Assembly: GCF_009938205.1 (NCBI RefSeq)
Contig: NZ_AP019655.1
Coordinates: 682,001-746,000, forward strand
Direction: 5' to 3'
DNA length: 64,000 nt
Origin: Vibrio panuliri
GTDB taxonomy: Bacteria > Pseudomonadota > Gammaproteobacteria > Enterobacterales > Vibrionaceae
In this document: positions 35,963-45,686 of the stretch, one piece after another
How the letters are laid out: each line of letters starts with the position of its first letter
Position numbering within the stretch: position 1 is the stretch's first letter
Position numbers and translations under genes: made by a program
Notes under the pieces: model-generated
The model's input: the letters and a program-made list of their open reading frames with translations, nothing else
Database searches by the model: none
What the model was told of the DNA's origin: nothing

Positions 35963-36711
35963 ACAATCACCTTAGCCTCGTGACGCAGTTTATCGATCAG
36001 TTCTTCTACGGTGGCGACTTTTATGCCACTTTTACGCGCTTGGGGAGGGGAGACTTCGGTGATGGTCTGGGTAAATTCAACCTCGACTCCTAACTCTTGC
36101 GCACTGAGTGTTTGCATAGGTTTCTTCTTCGCTTTCATAATATTTGGCAAAGAAGCGAAGCGGGGTTCGTTAAGTCTTAAGTCGGTACTAATGACTGCGG
36201 GTAATGACATTGCTACCGTCATTAAACCTCCATCAACTTCGCGGACCACCTCCAGTTGCTGGTCAATGAGCGAAACCTGCGAGGCGAAAGTGGCTTGTGG
36301 CCAGTCGAGCAGAGCGGCCAACATTTGTGCAACTTGATTATTGTCGGTATCAATTGACTGTTTTCCAGTGATGACCAAACCGACTTGCTCACGTTGTACG
36401 ATGGTAGCAAGCAACTTGGCGACGATTAAAGGCTCTATATCCCTTGGGGTGTCGATATGGATGGAACGATCAGCGCCCAGTGCGAGAGCGGTGCGAAGCT
36501 GTTCTTGACTTGAGCTTTCTCCAGCACTTACCACAATCACTTCACTCGCGATACCTTGCTCCTTGAGTCTAACCGCTTCTTCCACCGCAATTTCGCAAAA
36601 TGGATTGACGGTCATTTTGACATTATTCATTTCAACATCGCTGTTGTCTGGCTTTACGCGAACCTTAATGTAGGGGTCAATGACCCGCTTAATTGGCACT
36701 AGTATTTTCAC
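35959..36711 (-). CDS. etfB: Electron transfer flavoprotein beta subunit
   Basis: A 250-residue ETF beta subunit with MKILVPIKRVIDPYIKVRVK, NPFCEIAVEEAVRLKE, ALALGADRSIHID and the nucleotide-binding GKQSIDTDNNQVAQMLAALL. It forms the heterodimer with EtfA. It is the first gene of etfB-etfA-(aacS), divergent from the second ETF-QO gene, with a LiuR-like palindrome in the shared 135-base promoter region. Confidence 0.92.
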   Translation of the reverse strand: MKILVPIKRVIDPYIKVRVKPDNSDVEMNNVKMTVNPFCEIAVEEAVRLKEQGIASEVIVVSAGESSSQEQLRTALALGADRSIHIDTPRDIEPLIVAKLLATIVQREQVGLVITGKQSIDTDNNQVAQMLAALLDWPQATFASQVSLIDQQLEVVREVDGGLMTVAMSLPAVISTDLRLNEPRFASLPNIMKAKKKPMQTLSAQELGVEVEFTQTITEVSPPQARKSGIKVATVEELIDKLRHEAKVIV

Positions 36712-36773
36712 GTTATGTTCCTTATTACAGTGAAGGTTTTGTAATCATTATTTTAAAATGATGTTAATTTACC

Positions 36774-36789
36774 TTTACGTTTACGTCAA
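36774..36789. promoter_or_regulatory. LiuR-like operator between etfB and ETF-QO copy 2
   Basis: TTTACGTTTACGTCAA is a 16-bp near-palindrome that, read on the other strand, is TTGACGTAAACGTAAA. It matches the elements at 38604 and beside liuR at 63294. It sits between divergent etfB and ETF-QO. That MerR-family LiuR binds it is inferred from the shared motif. Confidence 0.7.
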
Positions 36790-36846
36790 CTTAAAATATA
36801 TTTGTGATTAACAAGTTGGCAACATAAAACAAAAAGGTGCAAAACC

Positions 36847-38481
36847 ATGGAAAGAGAGCGCATGGAGTTTGACGTGCTGATTGTCGGAGCAGGACCCGCC
36901 GGGCTTTCTGCTGCGTGTCGAATCAAGCAATTAGCAGTTGAACAGCAGTTAGATATCTCAGTGTGTGTGGTGGAGAAGGGCTCAGAAGTCGGAGCGCATA
37001 TTTTATCTGGAGCGCTGTTTGAAACACGGAGTTTGAGTGAGCTGTTTCCAGACTGGCAAAAGCTTTCAGCACCGCTTGAGACTGCGGTATCACAGGATCA
37101 GACATACTATCTTTCGAGTGACGATTCAAGCTACTCCATCCCTCATTGGGCAGTGCCTAAAACACTACATAATCATGGTAACTATATCATTAGTCTGGGA
37201 AATTTATGCCGCTGGTTAGCTGAACAAGCGGAAGCCATGGGGGTAGAGATCTATCCAGGTTTTAGCGCCGAAAGTCCTATTTTTGAAGATAAACGCATTG
37301 TTGGCGTTGTTACTGGCGATATGGGGTTGAACCAATCAGGCGAGCCAAAGACCAACTTTGCCGCGGGTATTGAGCTTAGAGCCAAATTCACTTTATTTTC
37401 TGAAGGTGCGAGAGGGCATCTTGGTAAGCAAATTATCCAGCATTATCAATTGGACAAAGAGCAAACGCCGCAACATTACGCCATTGGCTTTAAAGAGTTG
37501 TGGGAAGTGCCACCGCACCAACATCAAGCGGGCTTAGTGCTCCATTTTACAGGTTGGCCGTTGCAACATGAAGCATCTGGTGGTGGGTATCTGTACCATC
37601 TAGAGAACAACCAAGTCGCGGTCGGACTAATTGTAGATTTGAACTACGCCAATCCGCATCTTAGCCCATTTGATGAGTTCCAACGTGTCAAACACCATCC
37701 TTTGTTAAAGCAGTACCTGCAAAACGGCAACCGTATTAGCTATGGAGCTCGCGCGATTGCTAAAGGTGGCTTACATTCACTACCGACTCAGCAATTCGCG
37801 GGTGGGTTACTGATTGGATGTGATGCCGGTACGCTCAATCCCGCCAAAATTAAAGGGACACACACCGCAATGAAGTCAGGATTGCTCGCTGCGGAGTCTG
37901 TGGTTGATGCACTAATTAATCAAAGTCAAGTTGCTGATTATAAAGCGTTCTTTGAGCAATCATGGTTGTATAAGGAGCTTTATCAGGCACGCAATTTCTC
38001 CCATGGTATCCATCGTTTTGGAACTCTAACAGGGGGAGGGGTTGCAGTGTTGGAGCAGAATGTTTTGCAAGGAAAAGCTCCTTGGAATATCCGCTATAAC
38101 CGTCAAGATCATCATCACTTAATCTTGGCGTCTGATGCTCCAAAGATTGTTTATCCCAAGCCTGACGGAGTGTTAAGTTTTGATCGCCTTTCCTCGGTCT
38201 ACTTAGCCAATATTTATCATGAAGAGAATCAACCTTGCCATCTTCGCTTGCTCAACGAACGCATTCCAATTGAGCAAAATCTTGAGCGTTATGCAGAGCC
38301 TGCCCAGCGATACTGTCCGGCTGGTGTATATGAAATCGTCCTAGAACAGCAGCAACCTAGGCTGCAAATCAATGCGGCGAATTGTATTCACTGCAAAACC
38401 TGCGATATCAAAGATCCCAGTCAGAACATTCATTGGACTCCCCCAGAAGGTGGTGGTGGACCAAACTATCCCAATATGTAG
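36847..38481 (+). CDS. Electron transfer flavoprotein-ubiquinone oxidoreductase, copy 2
   Basis: A 544-residue ETF-QO paralogous to the one at 27578-29239. It has the same opening (MERERMEFDVLIVGAGPAGLSA), the GCDAGTLNPAKIKGTHTAMKSG segment and the 4Fe-4S end with YCPAGVYEI and CIHCKTCDIKDPSQN; the last dozen residues of both copies are nearly the same. It is divergent from etfB-etfA and shares a promoter region with them, so this is probably the main partner of this ETF. The ATG is 14 bases after AAAAGG, which is long; an internal ATG (MEFDVL, codon 6) is an alternative. Confidence 0.9.
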   Translation: MERERMEFDVLIVGAGPAGLSAACRIKQLAVEQQLDISVCVVEKGSEVGAHILSGALFETRSLSELFPDWQKLSAPLETAVSQDQTYYLSSDDSSYSIPHWAVPKTLHNHGNYIISLGNLCRWLAEQAEAMGVEIYPGFSAESPIFEDKRIVGVVTGDMGLNQSGEPKTNFAAGIELRAKFTLFSEGARGHLGKQIIQHYQLDKEQTPQHYAIGFKELWEVPPHQHQAGLVLHFTGWPLQHEASGGGYLYHLENNQVAVGLIVDLNYANPHLSPFDEFQRVKHHPLLKQYLQNGNRISYGARAIAKGGLHSLPTQQFAGGLLIGCDAGTLNPAKIKGTHTAMKSGLLAAESVVDALINQSQVADYKAFFEQSWLYKELYQARNFSHGIHRFGTLTGGGVAVLEQNVLQGKAPWNIRYNRQDHHHLILASDAPKIVYPKPDGVLSFDRLSSVYLANIYHEENQPCHLRLLNERIPIEQNLERYAEPAQRYCPAGVYEIVLEQQQPRLQINAANCIHCKTCDIKDPSQNIHWTPPEGGGGPNYPNM

Positions 38482-38603
38482 TCAACCGACTAATTGATTT
38501 ATTAACAATTAACATTTTATTTACCTAAAATTTGCGCTAGTTCAAATCTTTCACCATGAACTTGATTGCAACTTAATCACCGAGACACTATTCTGAATTT
38601 TAG

Positions 38604-38619
38604 TTGACGTTTACGTAAA
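38604..38619. promoter_or_regulatory. LiuR-like operator upstream of the LIV-type transporter operon
   Basis: TTGACGTTTACGTAAA, a 16-bp near-palindrome equal in type to the sites at 36774 and 63294. It lies 115 bases before the first ATPase gene, in a 252-base intergenic region that has no gene. It suggests that the transporter/CoA-ligase operon belongs to the leucine-degradation regulon. Confidence 0.7.
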
Positions 38620-38733
38620 CTGAATTAACAAATTGATGCATAGGTTTTAAAGCGGTTGCCGGTATCAAAGTTACGTTTGATTTCAAATAGTGCTCTTTGA
38701 AAAGCACGAAACAAAACGATAGGGAGATCAACT

Positions 38734-39534
38734 ATGGTATCGGAGACGCCTCTGCTGCAGGTAAACGATATTTCACTCGCTTTTGGTGGGGTTAAAGCAC
38801 TAACCGATGTGAGCTTCCATGTGAATGAGAAAGAAATTTTCTCTATCATTGGCCCAAACGGTGCGGGTAAGACCTCAATGCTAAATTGTATATCCGGCCG
38901 CTATACACCCAACAAAGGCTCAGTTGTTTTTGCCGGTAAAGATGTCACCAAGCGCACGCCAAGTCAGCGCGCTCAATTGGGCATTGGCCGCACCTTTCAA
39001 AACCTAGCACTTTTTTCTCATATGTCGGTTCTCGACAACATTATGGTTGGACGCCATCACTTATTAAAGAACAACTTTGTCACCGGGCCTCTGTATTGGT
39101 TTTCGAATGCACAGAAAGAGGAAATGGCTCACCGTAAGTATGTGGAAGAGGTGATTGATTTTCTCGAGATTCAGCATATTCGTAAAGCTACCGCTGGAAC
39201 CCTTTCGTATGGATTGCGCAAACGCGTTGAGCTTGCTCGTGCCATTGCGCTCAAACCTAAGTTGCTTTTACTCGATGAACCGATGGCAGGTATGAATCTA
39301 GAAGAGAAAGAGGACATGGCGCGTTACATCATGGATCTCAATGAGGAACTGGATATCACCATCATTATGATTGAGCACGATATGGGGGTAGTGATGGACA
39401 TCTCTAATCGCGTTCTGGTGTTAGATTTTGGCAAACATATCGCGATGGGTAACCCTGAACAAGTGATGGAAAATCCTCATGTTAAGAAGGCCTATCTTGG
39501 TGAGGAGATGCCAAGTTTAGAGGAGAGCGCGTAA
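38734..39534 (+). CDS. livG: LivG-like ABC transporter ATPase
   Basis: A 266-residue ATPase of the branched-chain amino acid (HAAT) transporter family. Walker A is GPNGAGKTS, with the LivG-type insert FQNLALFSHMSVLDNIMVGRHHLLK. The signature is LSYGLRKRVELARAIA, Walker B is LLLLDEPMAGMN, and the end is EDPHVKKAYLG-like (ENPHVKKAYLGEE). GGGAG precedes the ATG by 7 bases. It is the first gene of a seven-gene operon and overlaps the next start by one base (TAATG). Confidence 0.88.
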   Translation: MVSETPLLQVNDISLAFGGVKALTDVSFHVNEKEIFSIIGPNGAGKTSMLNCISGRYTPNKGSVVFAGKDVTKRTPSQRAQLGIGRTFQNLALFSHMSVLDNIMVGRHHLLKNNFVTGPLYWFSNAQKEEMAHRKYVEEVIDFLEIQHIRKATAGTLSYGLRKRVELARAIALKPKLLLLDEPMAGMNLEEKEDMARYIMDLNEELDITIIMIEHDMGVVMDISNRVLVLDFGKHIAMGNPEQVMENPHVKKAYLGEEMPSLEESA

Positions 39535-41486
39535 TGGTACAGCAACGTAAAGACTGGGCTGATATTGATATCCTCGATACCTTCCCCAAAGTGCTGCAAT
39601 ACAATGCTGAGCATTGGCCAAATGATATTGCAATGCGTGAAAAAGAGTTTGGTATTTGGCGAGAGTTTAGTTGGCTTGACTATCAAAATCGCGTCAAGTG
39701 GCTCTCGCTGGCGTTGCAAGAATTTGGAATCGGTCAAAGTGATGTGATTGGTTTGCTGGGTGATAATCGACCTGAGTGGGTATGGGGAGAGCTTGCCGCC
39801 CATGCTATAAAAGCTTACTCGCTAGGTATCTATCAAGACTCGATGCATGATGAAGTGGCTTATTTAATTAATTATGCCCAAGCGAAAGTGGTTATCGCAG
39901 AAGACGAGGAGCAGTGTGATAAGTTACTTGAACTGGGTGATACCATTCCAAGTGTAGAGTTGATTGTATATTGCGACACTCGTGGGATGCGTAAATATGA
40001 TGATCCTCGTTTAGTTGACGTTGAAACGCTTTATCAACAAGGACAAGCGTTGGATCAGGCTCAACCTGAACGATACTCGGCATTGGTCAATGCAACCCAT
40101 GGTAATGATCTGTCCATCCTGTGCACCACTTCGGGGACCACATCCAAACCCAAACTTGCACTGTTGCACAGCGGGCCTTTTTTAGACCACTGCTCCGCCT
40201 ATTTGAGAGCTGACCCTCGCGCTCCGGGCGACAACTATGTCTCAGTGTTGCCACTACCTTGGATCATGGAGCAAGTGTATGTCGTAGGGCAGGCGCTAGT
40301 TGCACGCCAAATCGTTAATTTTGTCGAAGAGCAAGAAACGATGATGTCTGATTTGCGTGAAATAGGACCGAACTTTGTTTTATTGGCGCCGCGAGTTTGG
40401 GAAAACATCGTCGCCGACGTGTCCGCTCGAATGATGGACTCGACGCCTTTCAAACAAAAGATGTACAACTGGGGAATGAAACTGGCGAATCAGGCGCTTG
40501 AGCAAGGTAAGCGTTCCAAGCTCGCTGAGTTTATTCTGTTACGTGCACTGCGGGATCGATTGGGTTTCTCGAACCTCACATCCGCAGCAACGGGCGGCGC
40601 AGCGATGGGACCAGATACTTTCCGATATCTGCAAGCAATTGGGGTGCCCCTCAAGCAGCTTTATGGGCAGACCGAAATGTGTGGCGCGTATACCGTGCAT
40701 CAATCCGATGATGTGGATTACGACTCGGTTGGTGTTGCGTTTGATAACGCACAGGTGAAAGTGATCAATCCTGACAGTAATGGCGTTGGTGAAATCATTG
40801 CGCAAAGTAGTGGCATGTTCACCGGCTACCTCAATAATATGGATGCTTATCACGAGGATGTACGTGACGGTTGGATGCATACTGGTGATGCGGGGTACTT
40901 CAAACCTTCCGGTCATCTGGTCGTGATAGATCGACTCAAAGATATGTCAGAGACCAGCCAAGGGGCTCGATATTCTCCCCAGTTTATTGAGAACAAGCTT
41001 AAATTCTCGCCCTTTATTGCAGAAGCCGTGGTGCTGGGTAAGCAACGACCTTGGTTGTCAGCAATCATCTGTATTCGCTATGCGATCGTCGCCAAATGGG
41101 CAGAGCAAAAAGGTATCGCGTTTACCAACTATACCAATCTTTCCGCTCAGCCTGAGGTTTATCGTGCAATTCGTAATGAAGTGCAAAAGGTAAATGAATC
41201 GCTGCCAGAGGCGCAAAAAATCAGCAAGTTTATTCTGCTTTACAAAGAGTTAGATGCTGATGATGGCGAGTTAACTCGAACGCGAAAAGTTCGTCGTGGC
41301 GTCGTAGCCGAGAAATATAGCGACATTATCGAGACCATCTACAGCGACCAACCCAATGTAGATGTCGACACTGTGATTACCTATCAGGACGGCACCAAAA
41401 CTCGCATAAAAACCTCTTTAGTGGTCGAAACGCTGATAGAGCATCAACCGCAACCCATCACCCGCGAACAACGGAGGATCGCATAG
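39534..41486 (+). CDS. Long-chain-type acyl-CoA ligase (AMP-binding), inside the transporter operon
   Basis: A 650-residue AMP-forming acyl-CoA synthetase. It has the AMP-binding motif LCTTSGTTSKPKLALLHSG, LPLPWIMEQVYVVGQAL, YGQTEMCGAYTVHQ, and GWMHTGDAGYFKPSGHLVVIDRLKDM. It resembles the bacterial FACL/ACSBG branch (long-chain or branched/aromatic acids) more than FadD. Its gene lies between livG and livH with one-base overlaps on both sides. The transporter therefore probably imports a carboxylic acid that this enzyme traps as a CoA thioester. The substrate is unknown; branched, aromatic or long-chain acids are candidates. Confidence 0.8.
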   Translation: MVQQRKDWADIDILDTFPKVLQYNAEHWPNDIAMREKEFGIWREFSWLDYQNRVKWLSLALQEFGIGQSDVIGLLGDNRPEWVWGELAAHAIKAYSLGIYQDSMHDEVAYLINYAQAKVVIAEDEEQCDKLLELGDTIPSVELIVYCDTRGMRKYDDPRLVDVETLYQQGQALDQAQPERYSALVNATHGNDLSILCTTSGTTSKPKLALLHSGPFLDHCSAYLRADPRAPGDNYVSVLPLPWIMEQVYVVGQALVARQIVNFVEEQETMMSDLREIGPNFVLLAPRVWENIVADVSARMMDSTPFKQKMYNWGMKLANQALEQGKRSKLAEFILLRALRDRLGFSNLTSAATGGAAMGPDTFRYLQAIGVPLKQLYGQTEMCGAYTVHQSDDVDYDSVGVAFDNAQVKVINPDSNGVGEIIAQSSGMFTGYLNNMDAYHEDVRDGWMHTGDAGYFKPSGHLVVIDRLKDMSETSQGARYSPQFIENKLKFSPFIAEAVVLGKQRPWLSAIICIRYAIVAKWAEQKGIAFTNYTNLSAQPEVYRAIRNEVQKVNESLPEAQKISKFILLYKELDADDGELTRTRKVRRGVVAEKYSDIIETIYSDQPNVDVDTVITYQDGTKTRIKTSLVVETLIEHQPQPITREQRRIA

Positions 41487-42379
41487 TGAATACGGACTTA
41501 TTATTACAACTCGTCATCAACGGCGTAATAGTTGGCATGTTATACGGTGTGGTCGCCATGTGTTTTGTACTGATTTACAAATCGACTCAAGTGGTGAACT
41601 TTGCCCAAGGTGAATTCTTATTGATTGGCGCTTGGGTCTGTTGGGCGGCATTGGTCTATTTACAGTTGCCTTTCTTTGTCGGCTTCTTATTGACGTTAGC
41701 ATTTATGACGTTGTTTGGCATCGCAGTACAAACCATTGTATTACGCCCGCTGATTGGTGAGCCGATTATTTCAGTCATTATGGTGACGATCGGCTTGTCG
41801 ATGTTTTTCCAAGCACTGATGAAGTGGATCTTTGGTGTTTCAGCCGTCTCTTACCCACAAGTGTTTGAAACTAACGTGGTGAATATTGGTGGTCTTAACG
41901 TCGAGTTCGCTTACATACTTAGCTTGATCTTCTCTGTGATCATTATGGGCGCATTTTACTGGTTCTTTAAGTTCAGCAAAATGGGCTTAGCGATGCGAGC
42001 TACTGCCTTCAATCAGCAAGTGGCGCAAAGCTTGGGAATCTCAATCAAAAAAGTATTTGCGATTAGTTGGGCGATTTCAGCGATGGTCTCCGCCACCGCT
42101 GGAATTGTAATTGGTATTGTTAATGGTGTATCTGACGCACTTTCGATTATCGGTATTAAGGTATTTCCGGCGGTTATTCTCGGCGGTTTAGATTCGGTTG
42201 TCGGGGCAATTGTTGGTGGGATTACGATTGGTCTGTTAGAGAATCTTGCTGAGTTTGTGGACAGCCAATATTTGCAGGTGGGCAACTTGTACAATATTGC
42301 TCCCTTCTACGTGCTGTTAATCATTCTCGCCTTCAAGCCATATGGTCTGTTTGGTACGAAAGACATCGAGCGTATTTAA
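41486..42379 (+). CDS. livH: LivH-like ABC transporter permease
   Basis: A 297-residue permease of the LivH family with about eight hydrophobic helices. It has QLVINGVIVGMLYGVVAMCFVLIYKSTQVVNFAQGEFLLIGA and the family loop AMRATAFNQQVAQSLGI, then VFPAVILGGLDSVVGAIVGGI. It starts at GTG overlapping the previous stop by one base. It forms the channel with LivM. Confidence 0.88.
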   Translation: MNTDLLLQLVINGVIVGMLYGVVAMCFVLIYKSTQVVNFAQGEFLLIGAWVCWAALVYLQLPFFVGFLLTLAFMTLFGIAVQTIVLRPLIGEPIISVIMVTIGLSMFFQALMKWIFGVSAVSYPQVFETNVVNIGGLNVEFAYILSLIFSVIIMGAFYWFFKFSKMGLAMRATAFNQQVAQSLGISIKKVFAISWAISAMVSATAGIVIGIVNGVSDALSIIGIKVFPAVILGGLDSVVGAIVGGITIGLLENLAEFVDSQYLQVGNLYNIAPFYVLLIILAFKPYGLFGTKDIERI

Positions 42380-42390
42380 GGAGAAAAAGT

Positions 42391-43458
42391 ATGGCTCATG
42401 TAAGTATGCGTCCGTGTGGTGATTTTCGCACCACCTACAAAAGTGATACGCCAATTTTTGAAACAAAGACGATTCGTTCACTCGCGATTATTGGGTTAAT
42501 CGCTATGTTAGCGGCGCCGTTAGTGCTAGATATTTACTTTCTCAACCTGTTTATCCAAATTGCCTACCTTGGTATAGCAGCGCTTGGACTGAATATTCTC
42601 GTTGGGTTTACTGGGCAAATCTCATTAGGCCACGGTGCGTTTTTTGGCTTTGGCGCATTTGCTTCAGCTTGGCTAAACAACCAATTCAACATTCCTGTGG
42701 TGCTTGCTATTCCGCTCGCAGGCTATTTAACCATGATTGTTGGCATGCTGTTCGGGTTGCCTGCCGCCCGCATTAAAGGGCTCTATTTGGCGATTGCCAC
42801 GTTAGCGGCGCAATTTATTTTAGAAGACTTTTTCGCGCGTGCTGAGTGGTTTAGTGGTGGATCTTATGGTGCGAGTGCCAACCCAGTGGCGCTCTTTGGT
42901 TACGAATTTTACAGCGACGAGAGTTTTTTCTATGTCGCTTTGTTCGCCTTAGTATTTATGTATATGTGGGCGGCAAATTTAATTCGCTCTCGTGATGGTC
43001 GCGCGTTTGTTTCCGTGCGAGACCATTATCTCTCGGCAGAAATTATGGGCATTAATTTGACCAAATATCGTCTGCTCTCATTCGGAATTTGTGCCTTCTA
43101 TGCTGGAATCGGTGGTGCGCTGTACGGCCACTACTTAGGCTTTGTTTCGGCTGAAGGTTTTACCATCATGATGTCGATCCAGTTTCTGGCCATGATCATC
43201 ATTGGTGGACTCGGTTCAGTGAAAGGCACTTTGATGGGCACCATCTTTATAGTGTTACTGCCCGAGGTCTTAGAATTTGGTGTCGCAGGCTTATCTATTT
43301 TCGGGACAAGTACTGCGTTTACTGATGGTTTGGCTTACATCAAAGAAATGGCGGTCGGACTGGTAATTATGCTGTTCCTTATTTTCGAACCACAAGGGTT
43401 AGCTCATCGCTGGCAACAGATTCGAGCATATTGGAAACATTATCCGTTCTCTTATTAA
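42391..43458 (+). CDS. livM: LivM-like ABC transporter permease
   Basis: A 355-residue permease of the LivM family. After a hydrophilic N-terminus of about 30 residues come ten or so helices with IAYLGIAALGLNILVGFTGQISLGHGAFFGFGAF, the RIKGLYLAIATLAAQFILE motif, YLSAEIMGINLTKYRLLSF and IIIGGLGSVKGTLMG. The GGAGAAAAAGT before ATG is a good ribosome binding site. It pairs with LivH. Confidence 0.88.
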   Translation: MAHVSMRPCGDFRTTYKSDTPIFETKTIRSLAIIGLIAMLAAPLVLDIYFLNLFIQIAYLGIAALGLNILVGFTGQISLGHGAFFGFGAFASAWLNNQFNIPVVLAIPLAGYLTMIVGMLFGLPAARIKGLYLAIATLAAQFILEDFFARAEWFSGGSYGASANPVALFGYEFYSDESFFYVALFALVFMYMWAANLIRSRDGRAFVSVRDHYLSAEIMGINLTKYRLLSFGICAFYAGIGGALYGHYLGFVSAEGFTIMMSIQFLAMIIIGGLGSVKGTLMGTIFIVLLPEVLEFGVAGLSIFGTSTAFTDGLAYIKEMAVGLVIMLFLIFEPQGLAHRWQQIRAYWKHYPFSY

Positions 43459-43553
43459 TCAACTGTAATCACCTTATCCAGTTACGAGGCGTCATGAGGA
43501 TGCCTGTCGCTTGGATATGGGTGAAATGACCTAAATAACAAGGATTACAAGCT

Positions 43554-44798
43554 ATGAACAAAGGATATCTAGCAACAACGTTGGTTTTGTCATCAGCCCT
43601 GTTCACAGGCACGGTACAGGCGAAAGATTCGGTGTTTGTTGGGCACTTAGTGGATTTCTCTGGCCCAACCGCTTACGTGAGTAAGCCTTATGGTTCGGGA
43701 GTTCGAGATGCGCTTAAATGGATTAACGCAAATGGTGGTATTGATGGCACCGAGTTGGAGTTCGAAACCGTCGATATGGCCTATAAAGTTCCAGTCGCTA
43801 TTTCCAACTATAAGCGTTGGGTTGCTCGCAAGAACATGGTGGCGATGCAAGGGTGGGGTACCGCGGATACAGAAGCGCTTATTTCATTCGTTACCAAAGA
43901 CAAGGTTCCCGTTTTTTCGGCCTCTTACTCTGGTCACTTAACCGATCCTACCGGCAAGAATCCTAAGACCGCTAAACCAGCACCTTATAACTTCTTTTAT
44001 GGCGCGTCATATTCAGATGCTTGTCGTGCGTTGGTGAAATGGGCGAAAGACGATTGGGATGCCAAAGGAAACACCGGTGCGCCTAAATTTACCCACATAG
44101 GTGATAACCACCCATTCCCAAATGCGCCGAAAAAAGCATGCGCAGAGTATGCGAAGGAGCTGGGTTTTGAAGTGCAAAATCCAGTGGTGGTGTCGCTAAA
44201 ACCAGGAGATTTCAAAGCACAATGTCTGTCACTCAAAGAGTCGGGAACTAACTATGGCTACATTGCCAATTTAGGTGGCTCGGTGATTTCACTGGTTAAG
44301 TCCTGTAATACGGTGGGGACAGACTTCCAATATATGGCCAATATTTGGGGTGGTGACAAACCAGTGATTGAAGCCGCGGGTGATGGTCTTAAAGACTACG
44401 TATTTCCGGGTATGACAGCATTCTGGGGGGATGACAGTGAAGGGATGAAGCTGGTGGAAGAGATCTCCGCGCAATCATCTCAAGATCCTAACCAATTCCG
44501 TACTCACCATTATATCCGAGGCGTTTGTTCTGCGTTTTATATGAAAGAAGCGATGGAATGGGCGAAAGCCAATGGGGGGATTACCGGAGAAAATATTAAG
44601 CAAGGTATGTACGTCCGTGATAACTGGGTTCCTAAAGGTCTTGAGGGTGTGTGCATTCCGGCCAATTGGCAGCAAGACGACCACCGAGGCACAACAACCG
44701 TCAATGTATTTATGGGTAACAACCAAGGAGGTAACGTAGACATCAATAAAGTTGCCGAGGTGACATTGTCACGCAGGGATGATTGGCTAGGTTACTAA
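43554..44798 (+). CDS. LivK-type periplasmic substrate-binding protein
   Basis: A 414-residue periplasmic binding protein with signal peptide MNKGYLATTLVLSSALFTGTVQA. The mature protein is a type I periplasmic binding fold (Peripla_BP_6): FVGHLVDFSGPTAYVSKPYGSGVRDALKWINANGGIDG, and AISNYKRWVARKNMVAMQGWGTADTEA. It is about 40-50 residues longer than classic LivK/LivJ and has several cysteines, so the ligand is probably not simply leucine. An AAGGA site lies 9 bases before the ATG. The 95-base gap before it could allow separate control or processing for high expression. Confidence 0.82.
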   Translation: MNKGYLATTLVLSSALFTGTVQAKDSVFVGHLVDFSGPTAYVSKPYGSGVRDALKWINANGGIDGTELEFETVDMAYKVPVAISNYKRWVARKNMVAMQGWGTADTEALISFVTKDKVPVFSASYSGHLTDPTGKNPKTAKPAPYNFFYGASYSDACRALVKWAKDDWDAKGNTGAPKFTHIGDNHPFPNAPKKACAEYAKELGFEVQNPVVVSLKPGDFKAQCLSLKESGTNYGYIANLGGSVISLVKSCNTVGTDFQYMANIWGGDKPVIEAAGDGLKDYVFPGMTAFWGDDSEGMKLVEEISAQSSQDPNQFRTHHYIRGVCSAFYMKEAMEWAKANGGITGENIKQGMYVRDNWVPKGLEGVCIPANWQQDDHRGTTTVNVFMGNNQGGNVDINKVAEVTLSRRDDWLGY

Positions 44799-44855
44799 TC
44801 TCTATTGGATTGTTATTGGGTGAGGGGCAACTCTCACCCTGCAAGGAGCGACTTA

Positions 44856-45677
44856 ATGAGTGAATTAGCACAGCAAGTAGAACCCGCAGAAATCCTGCTA
44901 TCAGTCAACAATATTGAAGTTGTGTATGACGAAGTGATTCTCGTTTTACGTGGGGTAAGCCTTGAGGTTCCTAAGGGCCAAATTGTCACGCTGTTAGGGG
45001 CGAATGGTGCGGGAAAATCAACAACACTAAAAGCGATTTCCGGTTTGTTGAAAACGGAAGATGGTGAAGTGACCCGTGGCGAAATTACCTTTATGGGCGA
45101 GCGGATAGACAACAAAAATCCAGAGGAAATTGTTCGTTCAGGTATCTTTCAGGTGATGGAAGGTCGCCGTATCGTTGAAGATATGACCGTGATTGAAAAC
45201 TTGCGCTTGGGGGCGTATACGCGAACAGATAATGAAGTCGAACAAGACATAGAAATGGTGTTTAACTATTTTCCCCGCTTGAAAGAGCGTACAGGTTTGG
45301 CTGGCTATTTATCTGGTGGAGAGCAACAGATGCTCGCGATTGGGCGCGCATTAATGGCTCGCCCAAAGATGATTTTGCTCGATGAACCCTCGATGGGATT
45401 GTCGCCACTACTGGTAAAAGAAGTGTTTGGCATTATTGAGAAAATCAATAAGGAACATGGCATTACCATGCTATTAGTTGAGCAAAATGCCAATTTCGCC
45501 CTGCAAGCGGCGGATTATGGCTACATCATGGAATCGGGCAAGATAGTGCTAGATGGCAGTAAACATGCGTTGCTCAACAATGAGGATGTGAAAGAGTTCT
45601 ATTTGGGTGGTGGCGAAGGCGAGCGCAAAAGCTTCAAAAACCTTAAGTCGTATAAACGCCGTAAGCGTTGGTTATAA
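44856..45677 (+). CDS. livF: LivF-like ABC transporter ATPase
   Basis: A 273-residue ATPase of the LivF family. Walker A is GANGAGKSTTLKAISGL, then FQVMEGRRIVEDMTVIENLRLGA, signature YLSGGEQQMLAIGRALMARPK, Walker B MILLDEPSMGLSP, and VEQNANFAL. I chose ATG 44856 because AAGGAG lies 8 bases before it; the upstream frame opening (MDCYWVRG) has no such site. The protein has a basic C-terminal extension (KSFKNLKSYKRRKRW) beyond the usual 235 residues. Confidence 0.87.
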   Translation: MSELAQQVEPAEILLSVNNIEVVYDEVILVLRGVSLEVPKGQIVTLLGANGAGKSTTLKAISGLLKTEDGEVTRGEITFMGERIDNKNPEEIVRSGIFQVMEGRRIVEDMTVIENLRLGAYTRTDNEVEQDIEMVFNYFPRLKERTGLAGYLSGGEQQMLAIGRALMARPKMILLDEPSMGLSPLLVKEVFGIIEKINKEHGITMLLVEQNANFALQAADYGYIMESGKIVLDGSKHALLNNEDVKEFYLGGGEGERKSFKNLKSYKRRKRWL

Positions 45678-45686
45678 GGAGAAGTC

